Source of the DNA: Halobacterium litoreum
GTDB taxonomy: Archaea; Halobacteriota; Halobacteria; Halobacteriales; Halobacteriaceae
DNA length: 64,000 nucleotides
Assembly (NCBI RefSeq): GCF_021233415.1
Contig: NZ_CP089466.1
Coordinates: forward strand, 2,604,001-2,668,000
Reading direction: 5' to 3'
A model generated the notes under the pieces. That model had not been told where the DNA came from and searched no databases. It was given only the letters and a program-made list of their open reading frames with translations. Within the stretch, counting starts at the first letter, position 1. Each line of letters starts with the position of its first letter. The translations under genes and the position numbers were made by a program. Shown piece after piece: positions 33,839 through 43,336 of this stretch.

Positions 33839-33952
33839 GAGTTCGCCGCGTCACGTGCGACGACCGGCCGCGAGCGGCACGGCGCCGCCGCTACGGCCGG
33901 GAGAAGACACGCTACCCGAGTCGGCGCCCGGACAAAACTGTTCGGGTCGCGT

Positions 33953-34828
33953 CTACTCGACGACGCGCACGACCTGCATTTCGGCGACGCCGGTCGCGGT
34001 GACGACGTAGTCGGCGCCGTCGAGGTAGTCCGCGAGCGCGTCGGCGTCTTCGACGCCGTCGAGGCCGGTGTTACCCGTCTCCACGGCAGCGCGGAGTTCG
34101 TCTGTCCACTCGGACTCGGGGGCGCGGTCGAGGACGGTGACGACGCGCGCACCTTCGCCGACGCTCACGGCGTCGAGCGTGAGCATGTGGTGGGCGGCGT
34201 GGTCGCCGACCGTCACGCGAACCCGGTAGGTCGCGTTCTCCACCCGGAGGTGGTCCTGTGGCTCGAACGTCTCGGCGGCGGCCGGCTTCTCCTCGTGGTG
34301 GCCCACCGAGTACGAGTCGTTCAGCATCGCGTCCGCGATGTCGCGTTCGCTCTCCGTCAGGTCGGCGTACCGGAGCGGTTCGCCCTCGACTTCGCTCTCG
34401 TTCGCTTCCACGAGGTCGTACTGGTAGCCCGCTTCCTGTGCGAACCCCGCGAACGACGTGCTCGGGTCGTACGTCTCGCCCCGGAATCGGACGTAATCGA
34501 ACGTTCCGAGCGCGAGCGTTGCGTCCGACCCCGGACCGTCGCCGGTGCGCGCGAGGTCGGCGCGCCCCTCGGCGCTCGCGGCGTCCGCGACCAACTGGTG
34601 GAGGTCCGGCTCGGCGACGGCGACCGTCGCGCCGTCCGGCACGTCAGCGCCGTCCACTGGCGTCGCGTCGAGCCGTCTCGTGGGTCGCGTGCTTGTCGTC
34701 TCGTCCGTCGTCGGTTCGTCGGTGCTCGTCTCGACCGTCTCGGGGCCTTCGCCGCCGCCGGAACAGCCCGCGATTGCGGCGGCGAGCGCCACACCGCCGG
34801 CTCGGAGGAAGCGTCTACGGGAAGCCAT
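33953..34828 (-). CDS. Tat-exported lipoprotein, unknown function
   Basis: A 291-residue protein starting MASRRRFLRAGGVALAAAIA with a Tat twin-arginine motif and lipobox ending in AGC at residue 22. A Thr/Glu-rich linker (residues 25-50) leads to an acidic mature domain in two halves, one around TLALGTFDYVRFRGETYD and the other around YRVRVTVGDHAAHHMLTLDA. It has no cofactor motif that I recognise. It is anchored at the outer cell face in haloarchaea. The next gene on this strand is the acyl-CoA dehydrogenase, 50 bp upstream. Confidence 0.82.
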   Translation of the reverse strand: MASRRRFLRAGGVALAAAIAGCSGGGEGPETVETSTDEPTTDETTSTRPTRRLDATPVDGADVPDGATVAVAEPDLHQLVADAASAEGRADLARTGDGPGSDATLALGTFDYVRFRGETYDPSTSFAGFAQEAGYQYDLVEANESEVEGEPLRYADLTESERDIADAMLNDSYSVGHHEEKPAAAETFEPQDHLRVENATYRVRVTVGDHAAHHMLTLDAVSVGEGARVVTVLDRAPESEWTDELRAAVETGNTGLDGVEDADALADYLDGADYVVTATGVAEMQVVRVVE

Positions 34829-34878
34829 TACCGACGATTTTCGCGGGTCGGATAAGTGTCTTGTCGGGGGTGAAACGG

Positions 34879-36042
34879 CTACTGGTACGCGGCGATGCCC
34901 GTGAGGTCCTCGCCGAGAATCAGCGTGTGGATGTCGTGGGTGCCCTCGTAGGTGTACACCGTCTCCATGTTCGCCATGTGGCGCATCGGCGGGTAGTCCG
35001 TGGTGATGCCGTTGCCGCCGAGCATCTCGCGGGCGACGCGGGCTTGGTCGCGGGCCATCCGGACGTTGTTTCGCTTCGCCATCGAGACGTGCTGGGGGCG
35101 CAGGTCGCCGCGCTCCTTCAGGTCGGCGAGCCGGTGGGCGAGCAGCTGGCTCGTCGTAATCTGGGTCGCCATCTCCGCGAGCTTGTCCTGTTGCATCTGG
35201 AAGCCGCCGATGGGCTGGTCGAACTGCTCGCGGTCGGTGGCGTAGTCGCGGGCCGTCTCGAAGCAGTCGCGGGCCGCGCCGACGGCGCCCCACGCGATGC
35301 CGTAGCGGGCCTGCGTCAGGCAGGACAGCGGCCCCTTCATCCCGGAGACGCCGGGGAGGCGGTTCTCCTGCGGGACGCGGACGTTCTGGAGGCCGATTTC
35401 GCCCGTAATGGAGGCGCGCAGGCTGAGTTTCTCGTCTATCTTGTTCGTCGTCACGCCGTCGCGCTCGGTCTCCACGAGGAAGCCACGGACGGGGTTGTCG
35501 GCCTCGCTGTGGTCGCGGGCCCACACCACCGCCACGTCGGCGATTGGGGAGTTCGTAATCCACGTCTTCGAGCCGTTCAGGACGTACTCGTCGCCGTCCG
35601 CCTCCGCCTTCGTCTCCATCCCGGAGGGGTTCGAGCCGTGTTCGGGTTCGGTCAGCCCGAAGCAGCCGACGGCTTCGCCGGCGCCGAGGTCCGGGAGCCA
35701 GCGCTCCTTCTGGTCCTCACTCCCGAACGCGTGAATCGGGTACATCACGAGCGCGCCCTGCACGCTCGCCATCGAGCGCAGCCCCGAGTCGCAGGCCTCC
35801 AGTTCCTGCATCAGCAGGCCGTAGGCCTTCTCGCCGACGTTCGGCAGGCCGTAGCCGTCGAGGTTCGGCGCGTAGAAGCCGAGTTCCCCCATCTCGGGGA
35901 TGAGTTCGGTCGGGAACGTCCCGTCCACGTAGTGGTCGCCGATGTCCGGGCGGACGTTCTCGTCGACGAACTCACGGGCGGTGTCGCGGATGAGCCGCTC
36001 CTCCGAGGACAGGTCTGCCTCCAGTCCCACGTAGTCGAGCAT
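34879..36042 (-). CDS. Acyl-CoA dehydrogenase, glutaryl-CoA dehydrogenase-like
   Basis: A 387-residue flavoenzyme of the acyl-CoA dehydrogenase family. The FAD and substrate blocks GCFGLTEPEHGSNPSGMET and KTWITNSPIADVAVVWAR, the CoA block RYGIAWGAVGAA, and the C-terminal YEGTHDIHTLILGE with the catalytic glutamate place it near glutaryl-CoA dehydrogenases, which oxidise and decarboxylate glutaryl-CoA; other short-chain substrates are possible. The ATG at 36042 (MLDYVGLEADLS) fits the family start. It is not next to other fatty-acid genes here. Confidence 0.9.
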   Translation of the reverse strand: MLDYVGLEADLSSEERLIRDTAREFVDENVRPDIGDHYVDGTFPTELIPEMGELGFYAPNLDGYGLPNVGEKAYGLLMQELEACDSGLRSMASVQGALVMYPIHAFGSEDQKERWLPDLGAGEAVGCFGLTEPEHGSNPSGMETKAEADGDEYVLNGSKTWITNSPIADVAVVWARDHSEADNPVRGFLVETERDGVTTNKIDEKLSLRASITGEIGLQNVRVPQENRLPGVSGMKGPLSCLTQARYGIAWGAVGAARDCFETARDYATDREQFDQPIGGFQMQQDKLAEMATQITTSQLLAHRLADLKERGDLRPQHVSMAKRNNVRMARDQARVAREMLGGNGITTDYPPMRHMANMETVYTYEGTHDIHTLILGEDLTGIAAYQ

Positions 36043-36108
36043 GCACAGTAGTCGGGGGGCGGCGGTGAAAAAGCCTGCTAGTCTGTGCCGCACACGCCGG
36101 AAATCCGA

Positions 36109-36795
36109 CTAGTCGGCCGCCCGCGCTTCCGCGAGGCCGGCGGTGAAGTTCTCGAAGAGGCGCTTGGCCTCGCAGGCCGCGGCGTAGTTCTCGGGCGTGA
36201 TGCCCGCGAGCACGTCGGCCTCGCGCTCGTCGCTCAACTCCTTGTTCCGCGTGAGTTCCTCGGCGGTCTCGTTGTCGTACTCGGGGTGGAACTGGACGCC
36301 GACGGAGTGGTCGGCCCGAAACGCGTGGACGCCGTAGTCGTTCTCCGCGAGCAGTTCGGCGCCCGGCGGCAGCCTCGTCACGGCGTCCGAGTGCGTCGTG
36401 AACACCGTCATCGACTCGGGCACGTCCTCGAAGAGGGGGTCGTCGCGTGTGCGCTCGACCTCCCGGTAGCCGATTTCGTACTCGCCCATGTCCTCGACGG
36501 TGCCGCCGAGCGCCTCCGCGAGCACCTGGTGGCCGAAACAGACGCCGAGCACGGGGACGCCCGCGTCGTGGGCGTCGGCGACGTACTCCACGAGGCGCGG
36601 AATCCAGTCGTCGTCCCAGTACACCGACGACCGAGACCCAGTGACGACGACGCCGTCGAACTCGACGTTCTCGGGGAGTTCGCCGCGCTCGGCGTGGAAC
36701 TCCACGAGGTCGGCGTCCAGTTCGCGGCGGAAGTTCCGCGCGGTGTCCGCGGGTTCGTGGGCGGCGTTTAGCAACGCGACGCGTGGGCGACTCAT
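36109..36795 (-). CDS. Class I glutamine amidotransferase-like protein (GMP synthase-like)
   Basis: A 228-residue stand-alone class I amidotransferase domain. The nucleophile elbow GVCFGHQVLAEALGG has the catalytic Cys, and GVQFHPEYDNET has the His-x-Glu pair. Relatives (YfeJ/GuaA-like, COG0518) hydrolyse glutamine to ammonia for an unidentified acceptor, or act as gamma-glutamyl hydrolases. There is no synthetase subunit nearby. The ATG at 36795 starts MSRPRVALLNAAHEP. Confidence 0.87.
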   Translation of the reverse strand: MSRPRVALLNAAHEPADTARNFRRELDADLVEFHAERGELPENVEFDGVVVTGSRSSVYWDDDWIPRLVEYVADAHDAGVPVLGVCFGHQVLAEALGGTVEDMGEYEIGYREVERTRDDPLFEDVPESMTVFTTHSDAVTRLPPGAELLAENDYGVHAFRADHSVGVQFHPEYDNETAEELTRNKELSDEREADVLAGITPENYAAACEAKRLFENFTAGLAEARAAD

Positions 36796-36868
36796 CGCGT
36801 CTCAGTAGCGGCCGCTGGCGGAAGGTCGTTTCGCCGCCGGCCAGTGCTGTCGGCGTCGCGGACGCCGG

Positions 36869-37165
36869 TCACTCGACACCGACGGTGACGGTGCCGGCGC
36901 TGCTCACGGCGACGTGAGCGTTCGCGTACTCGAAGGAGATGTGGACGTCGCTACCGGCGTCGGCGAGGACGTCGTTCAGCGCGTCCGGGTCGAGGGTGTC
37001 CGCGAGCTGCGGGAGGTCCGTGACGTCGCTGTCGGTCGCCGCGGCCACGGCCTCGACGACGCCGATGCTCGGCGTCTCGGCGTCGGTCCACGAGTACTGC
37101 GTTCGTTCGCTCGCTCTCGACGGGCCGATTCGCTCCGTCGCTCGTTCGCTGGTGTCTTCGGTCAT
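36869..37165 (-). CDS. HalOD1 output-domain protein
   Basis: A 98-residue protein whose core (PSIGVVEAVAAATDSDVTDLP, then DPDALNDVLA, then ISFEYANAHVAVSSAGTVTV) matches the haloarchaeal output domain HalOD1, a small module often found alone or after PAS and receiver domains in haloarchaeal signalling. The N-terminal 20 residues are a polar extension. A role in signal-dependent gene control is presumed for the family. The ATG at 37165 is chosen; a longer frame to 37294 runs into the promoter region shared with the HD-domain gene. Confidence 0.83.
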   Translation of the reverse strand: MTEDTSERATERIGPSRASERTQYSWTDAETPSIGVVEAVAAATDSDVTDLPQLADTLDPDALNDVLADAGSDVHISFEYANAHVAVSSAGTVTVGVE

Positions 37166-37362
37166 CGATTCGGTGGTGCCTCTGCACCGTGATTCCCCGC
37201 GGAACCGTGGTGTGGTCACACGTAGCGCGCTCTCGACTAAGTAGGTTTCGTGACGACTCCGATAGATGGCCGTCGTCCGCCGGCCGGTGTCCACCGGACT
37301 GCTCCCGGCGGCGCCGCGCTCGGTCGAACCACCTTTGGCGCGCGCCCGCCACCTGCGAGTGA

Positions 37363-38589
37363 ATGCGCGCCATCAAGGACAGCGTCCACGACTACATCGA
37401 GGTCGAGGGCGTGGCCGAAGCCCTGCTGGACACGCCCGCCGTCCAGCGACTCCGCCACATCAAGCAACTCAGCACGGTTCGGCTCGTCTACCCGTCGGCC
37501 AACCACACGCGCTTCGAGCACTCCCTGGGCGTCTACCACCTCGCCGACCGCGCGCTCGACCACCTCGACGTCTCCGGCGCGCGCGCCGACACCGTCCGCG
37601 CCGCCGCGCTCCTCCACGACGTCGGTCACGGCCCGTACGGCCACCAGACCGAGGGCATCATCCAGCGCCGCCTCGGTCGCCACCACGACGAGGTCGAGGA
37701 CCTGCTCGCCGGCGGCCCGGTCGGGGACGTGCTCCGCGACCACGGCCTCGACCCCCACCGGGTCGCCGCCGTCGTCTCCGGCGAGGGCCGCCTCGGCCAA
37801 CTGGTGGCGGGCGAACTGGACGTCGACCGGATGGACTACCTGGTGCGGGACGCCCACCACACCGGCGTTCCCTACGGCACCATCGACCACGGCCGCCTGC
37901 TGCGCGCGCTCACGTTCCGCGACGGCGAACTCGTGCTCGCAGAGGGGAACGTCGCCACCGCCGAGAGCGTGCTCGTCGGGCGCGCGCTCATGAACGCCAC
38001 CGTCTACCGCCACCACGTCTCCCGCATCGCCGGCACGATGCTCGACCGCGCCGGCGCGCGCCTGCTCGACACCACTGACCTCGCCCCGGAGACGTTCGCG
38101 CGGATGACCGACGCCGAACTGCTCGGCGCGCTCCGCGACGAGGAGGCCACGGCCGACACCGCGCGCCGCGTCCGCGACCGCGACCTGTTCAAGCGCGCCG
38201 TCTGGGTGGAACGCGGCGCCGTCCCCGACGACGTGGTCGCCGCCGACTACGAGGCCGTCCGCGAGTTCGAGCGCGATATCGCCGACACCGCTGGCGTCCC
38301 CGAGCGCGAAGTCGTCGTCGACAACCCCGGCAGTCCGTCGATGCCGGAGTCATCGGTGCGCGTCGCCGTCAACACCGAGTCGCGAAGCGCCTCGAACGGC
38401 CGGACGCAGTCCGGTGACGGGGCCGTCCGCCGCCTCGACGAACAGAGCCCGCTCGTGCAGGGGATGCAGGAGTCCCAGCGCGTGCAGTGGCGTTTCGGCG
38501 TCTACGCGCCCGACGAGCACGCCGCCGAGGTCGCCGCCGCCGCCGAGCGCGTCCTCGGCCTCGACGCCGTCGGCGACGCCGACTACTGA
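37363..38589 (+). CDS. HD-domain phosphohydrolase (SAMHD1/dGTPase-like)
   Basis: A 408-residue HD-superfamily protein. The metal site is clear: His in NHTRFEHSLGVYHLA, the HD pair in LLHDVGHGPYGH, and Asp in ELDVDRMDYLVRDA. This pattern is that of the dNTP triphosphohydrolase/SAMHD1-like group (COG1078). Residues after about 300 form a lower-complexity extension (SESS, SRSASNGRTQSG) before a final domain-like stretch. It might control dNTP pools or cleave other nucleotides; substrate not provable here. The ATG at 37363 gives MRAIKDSVHDYIEVEG, the family start. Confidence 0.88.
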   Translation: MRAIKDSVHDYIEVEGVAEALLDTPAVQRLRHIKQLSTVRLVYPSANHTRFEHSLGVYHLADRALDHLDVSGARADTVRAAALLHDVGHGPYGHQTEGIIQRRLGRHHDEVEDLLAGGPVGDVLRDHGLDPHRVAAVVSGEGRLGQLVAGELDVDRMDYLVRDAHHTGVPYGTIDHGRLLRALTFRDGELVLAEGNVATAESVLVGRALMNATVYRHHVSRIAGTMLDRAGARLLDTTDLAPETFARMTDAELLGALRDEEATADTARRVRDRDLFKRAVWVERGAVPDDVVAADYEAVREFERDIADTAGVPEREVVVDNPGSPSMPESSVRVAVNTESRSASNGRTQSGDGAVRRLDEQSPLVQGMQESQRVQWRFGVYAPDEHAAEVAAAAERVLGLDAVGDADY

Positions 38590-38649
38590 CGGCCACCCCG
38601 TCGCTTTCTGGTAAACGACGGCTTGGGGCGCGCGTCCGTCACTCGACGC

Positions 38650-39042
38650 ATGGTACACTCGCGCCGTCGCTTCCTCGCCGCGCTCGCCGCCGCGCCCGCG
38701 CTCGCCAGCGCCGGCTGTGTCGCCACCCGACTCCGCGTCGACGCCGACCTCTCCGGCGTCGTCTTCACGGGCGTCGGCCGCGACCAGTCGGTGTCGTGGG
38801 GCGCGAACCGCGTCGCCGCCACCGTCTCGCTCGCGCCCGACGCGGCGACCGACCGCAGAGTCCGCGAAATCGTGGTCGCCACCGCCGGGAGCGTCACCGG
38901 CACTCGCGACGTGCGTCCCGGACAGACCGGCGTCTCTGTGTTCCTGCCGGTCGGGAAAGAGAGTTCGCTGCTCGCGGTGGACGCCAGCGAGAACGTCGTG
39001 GATACGGGAACGGTCCGGGTTCGCGCCGCGAGGACGCCGTAG
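38650..39042 (+). CDS. Tat lipoprotein, small, unknown function
   Basis: A 130-residue exported protein: MVHSRRRFLAALAAAPALAS with a twin-arginine motif, then the lipobox cysteine in AGC. The mature part is a single beta-rich domain of about 100 residues (SGVVFTGVGRDQSVSWGANRV and GVSVFLPVGKESS). The ATG at 38650 is used; the longer frame from 38623 would spoil the signal peptide. The stop adjoins the end of alaS, which is convergent. Confidence 0.8.
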   Translation: MVHSRRRFLAALAAAPALASAGCVATRLRVDADLSGVVFTGVGRDQSVSWGANRVAATVSLAPDAATDRRVREIVVATAGSVTGTRDVRPGQTGVSVFLPVGKESSLLAVDASENVVDTGTVRVRAARTP

Positions 39043-41820
39043 TCAGGCGCTCGCGACGGTCTGCAGAATCTCGGGCGCGTCGTCGAGTGCGTCGTCTAAC
39101 TGCTCGGCGTCCGGGCCGCCGCCCTGCGCGAAGTCCGCGGGACCGCCGCCGCCGCCGCCGACCCGCCCCGCGAGTTCGCCGACGACCTCGCCCGCGTTCA
39201 CGGGCACGCCGTCGGGCACCGCGACGACGAACTGCGCGCCGTCCGCGCCGGAGCCAACGACCGCGATTTTGCCGCTCTCTACGAGCGCGTTCGCCGTCGC
39301 GCGGAGTTCCTCCATGTCGCCGTCGACGCGCTGAATCACGGCCGTCGTGCCGGCGACCTCGACCTCCTCGCCGGCGCCGCCGCCCGACGCCCGGGCCTCC
39401 GCGAGTTGCTCTTTCAAGTCCTCTATCTGCTTGCCGCGTTCCTTCCACTCGGTGAAGAAGCGCTCGGCCGTCTCCGGCACCTCGTCGGGCGCCACGTCGA
39501 ACGTGTCGGCGGCCGCGAGCAGGTCGTCTTCCGTCTCTTGGACGTGCTCGATGGCGGCCGCGCCCGCGGCGAACGTCAGGCGCTCGACGCCGTCCTGCAC
39601 GCGCTCGGCGTTCAGAATCTTGATGGTCCCGATTTCGCCGGTGCGGTCGACGTGCGTCCCGCCGCAGGCCTGCACGTCCTCCGCGACGTGGACGAGGCGG
39701 ATGTTCTCGCCCGTCGGAATCCCGCCCTGGTAGAGGTCGAAGCCGTACTTCTCCTCGGCCTCGTGGCGGTGGGGCCACTCGCGCTGGACCGACGTGTTCT
39801 CCGTGACGATGTCGTTGGCGACGCGCTCGATTTCCTTGACCGTCTCCCGGTCGAGGCGCTCGAAGTGCGCGATGTCGATGCGCGAGGAGTCGGTGCCCTT
39901 CTGGGCGCCCGCCTGCCGCACGTGCTCGCCGAGCACTTCGCGGGCGGCGTGGACGACTACGTGCGTCGCGGTGTGGTGGGCCATCAGGCGGCGGCGGCGC
40001 TCCACGTCGATTTGGCCGCGCACGAACTCGCCTTTCCCGGGGTTCTCGTCGGTCCGGTGGAGGACGACGCCGTCGCGTTCCTGCACGTCGAACACGTCGA
40101 CGGCGTGGTCGTCGGTCGAGAGCGTGCCGTGGTCGGCGGGCTGGCCGCCGCCCTCGGGGTAGAACATCGTCTGGTCGAGCACCACGTCGTAGACGGTGTC
40201 GTCGCCCTCCTCGCGCTCGAACACGTCGAGCACGACGGCCTCGAACTCGGAGCGGTAGGCGTCGTCGTAGTACAGCGCCTCCGTCTCCGGGAGGTCCGCG
40301 AGGCGCTCGTCGGCCTCCTCGCCGCCCGCCGCGCCGCCCGCCTCGTCGTGACGGTCGGCGACCAGCGAGTAGAAGTCGTCGGGGGCGTCCACCTCGGCGC
40401 CCACCTCGCTCGCGATGTCCGCGACCATGTCCGGCTGGATGCCGTGGGAGTCGTACAACTCGATGAGTTCCTCGGTCGGGATGGGTTCGCCGCGCTCGGC
40501 GTACTCCTCGGCGAGCTGTTCGACCTTCCGGCCGCCGCGGTCGAGGGTCTCGGCGTACTTCTCGACCTCGCTTCTGACGATGCTCCGGATGGTGTCGCGG
40601 TTCGTGTAGCCGAGGCGCTCGGCCTGCATGTCCACGAGTTCGTCCATCGGCACGTCCGCGCCGACGCTGTCCACGAGGCGCTTGGTGCGCCGCAGGACCA
40701 TCCGCGCGAGGTAGCCCGTGCCGACGTTCGACGGCACGATGCCGTCCCCGAACATGTACGCGAGGACGCGGCTGTGGTCCGCGATGGCGTAGATGTCCTC
40801 GAGAGGTTCGACCAACTCCGAGAGGTAGTCGGTGTCGACGTCGAGTTTGTCCGCGATGTTGTCGCGGGCCGCCTGCACGTCCTCGACCTCGTCGATGTCG
40901 AGGTTGCCAGAGAGTTTCGCCGCGCGGTGGACGAGTTGCTGCTCTTCGTCGGTGTGCTCGATGCCCGCGCGCTCCTTGAGGAAGTCGATGGTCTCGGGGT
41001 AGATGGCCTCGTAGACGGTCGCGGTGCCCTGGCTCATCCACGTCCAGCGCTCCACGCCGTAGCCGGTGTCGACGACCCGGCGGTCCATCCGCGAGTACGT
41101 GTTCCCGTCTTTCATCTCGTACTCGCCGTCGGGGTCCAGTTCGAGGCTCATGAAGACGAGCGTCGCCAGTTCGAGGCCCTTGTAGATGACCTCGAAGGCG
41201 GGGCCGGCGTTCCCGCCGCCGACCCACGGGTCCTCGATGAACGTCACTTCGTCCAGCGGCACGCCGACGGACTCCAGGAGCCCCTCGCAGTATTCGACCG
41301 TCTGGTCCTTCCAGTAGACTTCGCCCTCGTAGGCGTAGTCGGTGCCGTCGTCGGCGTTGAACGCGTGGTGGCCGAGCATCTCGAAGGCCATCGTGTGCCG
41401 GCCCGTCTTCCCGACGTTGTCGATGTCCTGCATCCGGATGCAGGGCTGGCTCACGACGAGGGGGTTCGCGGGCGGCGGCGACTCGCCGCTCGTGACGTGG
41501 GGCTGGAAGTCGTAAATCGACGCCTGCGTCAGGAGCACGTCGTCGCGCCACCGGTTCGCGGCGACCGGGTACGGGTCGATGCGCTCGTGGCCCTCGGTCT
41601 CGAAGTACGAGAGCATCTCCTCGCGCATCTCCGTGAGGCTGTATTCCTCGCCGAAGCCGGGGTCGTCGATGAACTGGTAGTCCTCGCAGGGCGGTTCGCC
41701 GCAGGTCTCGCGGTCGGGGTCGCGCGTCCAGAAGTGCGCACCGCACTCGGTGCACTCCCGGCGCTCGAATCCTTCCTCCTCGAAGTAATCGAGGCGGTAC
41801 TCCGATTCGAGGTCGCTCAT
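39043..41820 (-). CDS. alaS: Alanyl-tRNA synthetase
   Basis: Archaeal class II alanyl-tRNA synthetase, 925 residues, of normal length. The archaeal N-terminal extension with Cys residues ([19 protein letters not shown]) precedes the catalytic core (RFxP-like block [20 protein letters not shown] and [18 protein letters not shown]). The editing domain carries [17 protein letters not shown] and [16 protein letters not shown]-Ala domain follows, ending QTVASA. It charges tRNA-Ala and clears mischarged Ser or Gly. It is a single gene convergent with a small lipoprotein. Confidence 0.98.
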   Translation of the reverse strand: MSDLESEYRLDYFEEEGFERRECTECGAHFWTRDPDRETCGEPPCEDYQFIDDPGFGEEYSLTEMREEMLSYFETEGHERIDPYPVAANRWRDDVLLTQASIYDFQPHVTSGESPPPANPLVVSQPCIRMQDIDNVGKTGRHTMAFEMLGHHAFNADDGTDYAYEGEVYWKDQTVEYCEGLLESVGVPLDEVTFIEDPWVGGGNAGPAFEVIYKGLELATLVFMSLELDPDGEYEMKDGNTYSRMDRRVVDTGYGVERWTWMSQGTATVYEAIYPETIDFLKERAGIEHTDEEQQLVHRAAKLSGNLDIDEVEDVQAARDNIADKLDVDTDYLSELVEPLEDIYAIADHSRVLAYMFGDGIVPSNVGTGYLARMVLRRTKRLVDSVGADVPMDELVDMQAERLGYTNRDTIRSIVRSEVEKYAETLDRGGRKVEQLAEEYAERGEPIPTEELIELYDSHGIQPDMVADIASEVGAEVDAPDDFYSLVADRHDEAGGAAGGEEADERLADLPETEALYYDDAYRSEFEAVVLDVFEREEGDDTVYDVVLDQTMFYPEGGGQPADHGTLSTDDHAVDVFDVQERDGVVLHRTDENPGKGEFVRGQIDVERRRRLMAHHTATHVVVHAAREVLGEHVRQAGAQKGTDSSRIDIAHFERLDRETVKEIERVANDIVTENTSVQREWPHRHEAEEKYGFDLYQGGIPTGENIRLVHVAEDVQACGGTHVDRTGEIGTIKILNAERVQDGVERLTFAAGAAAIEHVQETEDDLLAAADTFDVAPDEVPETAERFFTEWKERGKQIEDLKEQLAEARASGGGAGEEVEVAGTTAVIQRVDGDMEELRATANALVESGKIAVVGSGADGAQFVVAVPDGVPVNAGEVVGELAGRVGGGGGGPADFAQGGGPDAEQLDDALDDAPEILQTVASA

Positions 41821-41997
41821 TGGGTGTAGGTGGCCGACGAACGAGTAAAACAGTTCCGGGACTAGCGAGTGCCAGAACCGCCAGCCAGCCCGATTTTCCG
41901 CCGCGAAATCGTCGGATGCGTACGCGTTGCTGACCGCGGCGTCGCTCGGTGCGATTGAGCGACAGCCTTACGCCGTGTCACTCGTAACCACGTCACG

Positions 41998-43275
41998 ATG
42001 ACTCGACGGCTCTCCCGTCGCGCCCTCCTCGCCTCGCTCGGTGGTGCCGCCGCCACCGCCGCCGCGGGCTGCACCGCGCCGGCAGACGACCCCGACGCGA
42101 CGACGACCACGCAGACAGCCGCCGGCTCCGACGCCCCCGAAATATCGCTGTCCGGCGACGGCGCGTGGACGACGTACGGCTACGACACCGGCCACAGCGG
42201 CTTCAACCCCGACGCGTCCGGCGTCGGCGACGACCCCTCGCAGGTGTGGAGTTCGTCGGTCGAGGGCATCTACACGCTCCGCGAACCCGCGGTCGCCGAC
42301 GGCCGCGTCTTCGTCGGGAGCGACCAGTTCATGTGGGCGTTCGACGCCGCCACCGGCGAGCGCGCGTGGCGCACCGACCTCGACGCGATGGCCCACCACT
42401 TCGCGCCGACGTACCGCGACGACACCCTCTACACGGTCGCGAAGGACGCCGGCGGCGTGAACAACGGCGCCCCCGGCTACGTGCGCGCGCTGAACCCCGC
42501 CGACGGCGGCGTGCGCTGGGAGACGAAACTCCCCGCCACGTCGACGGTGGCGCCCGACGGCGACCGCCTCTACGTCGCCGCGAAGGCCGGCGGGTCGGGG
42601 TTCGTGCGCGCGCTGGACCGCGCCGACGGGAGCGAGGGCTGGCGGTTCGACGTGCCCGACACCCCTCGGAGCACGATTACGGGCACGCCCGCGGTCGCCG
42701 ACGGCACCGTCTACGTTCCCGCGACGCACCTCGCGAACGACGGCTCGAAGACCGGCGCGCTGTACGCGCTCGACCCCGAGTCCGGCGACGTGGACTGGTC
42801 GGTGTCGACCACCGCCCCGCTGTACGTCGCGCCCGTCGTCGCCGACGACCGCGTGTTCGTCGCGGCGCGCGACGGCACGATTCACGCGCTCACCCCCGAC
42901 GGCGACACCGACTGGACGGTCGACGCCACGAACCGAATCTACAGCCGCCCGACGTACGCCGACGGCCGGCTGTTCGCGCTCACCGCCGGCGACATCGTCG
43001 CGTACGGCGCGGGCGGCGAGGAACTGTGGCGCGCCGCCAGCGACCGCACGCAGATGTCCGGCATGACCGTCGCCGGCGACACGCTCTACGTCGGCGGCGA
43101 ACCGCTGTTCGCGCTCGACGTCGCCGACGGCTCCGTGACGTTCGACATCCCGGTCGACGTCTACCACGGCTCCTACGGCGCACCCGTCGTCGTCGAGGAC
43201 GTGTTGTACGCCGGCATCTGCATCAAGGAACAGACCGGCGTCGAGTACGACAACTACGTGCGAGCCTACGTCTGA
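41998..43275 (+). CDS. PQQ-like beta-propeller lipoprotein
   Basis: A 425-residue Tat lipoprotein: MTRRLSRRALLASLGGAAAT with twin arginine and a lipobox at AAGC. The mature part is an eight-bladed propeller of PQQ-like repeats (AFDAATGERAWRTDL, ALNPADGGVRWETKL, ALDRADGSEGWRFDV, ALDPESGDVDWSVST, ALTPDGDTDWTV and others). No PQQ-specific ligands or heme motif stand out, so it may be a surface scaffold rather than a dehydrogenase. A TATA-like TTACGCC lies about 30 bp upstream. Confidence 0.87.
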   Translation: MTRRLSRRALLASLGGAAATAAAGCTAPADDPDATTTTQTAAGSDAPEISLSGDGAWTTYGYDTGHSGFNPDASGVGDDPSQVWSSSVEGIYTLREPAVADGRVFVGSDQFMWAFDAATGERAWRTDLDAMAHHFAPTYRDDTLYTVAKDAGGVNNGAPGYVRALNPADGGVRWETKLPATSTVAPDGDRLYVAAKAGGSGFVRALDRADGSEGWRFDVPDTPRSTITGTPAVADGTVYVPATHLANDGSKTGALYALDPESGDVDWSVSTTAPLYVAPVVADDRVFVAARDGTIHALTPDGDTDWTVDATNRIYSRPTYADGRLFALTAGDIVAYGAGGEELWRAASDRTQMSGMTVAGDTLYVGGEPLFALDVADGSVTFDIPVDVYHGSYGAPVVVEDVLYAGICIKEQTGVEYDNYVRAYV

Positions 43276-43336
43276 CTGGGGGCGAGTCGGGCCGCTTCCC
43301 CCACCGCCTAAACCCGCGAACGCGTTCGTGTCGCCC

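Noticed and set aside
39406-41829. An 807-codon open frame on the plus strand opposite alaS
   Set aside because: It lies entirely inside alaS, has no recognisable motif and shows the codon-position bias expected of the antisense of a GC-rich gene; it is a shadow.
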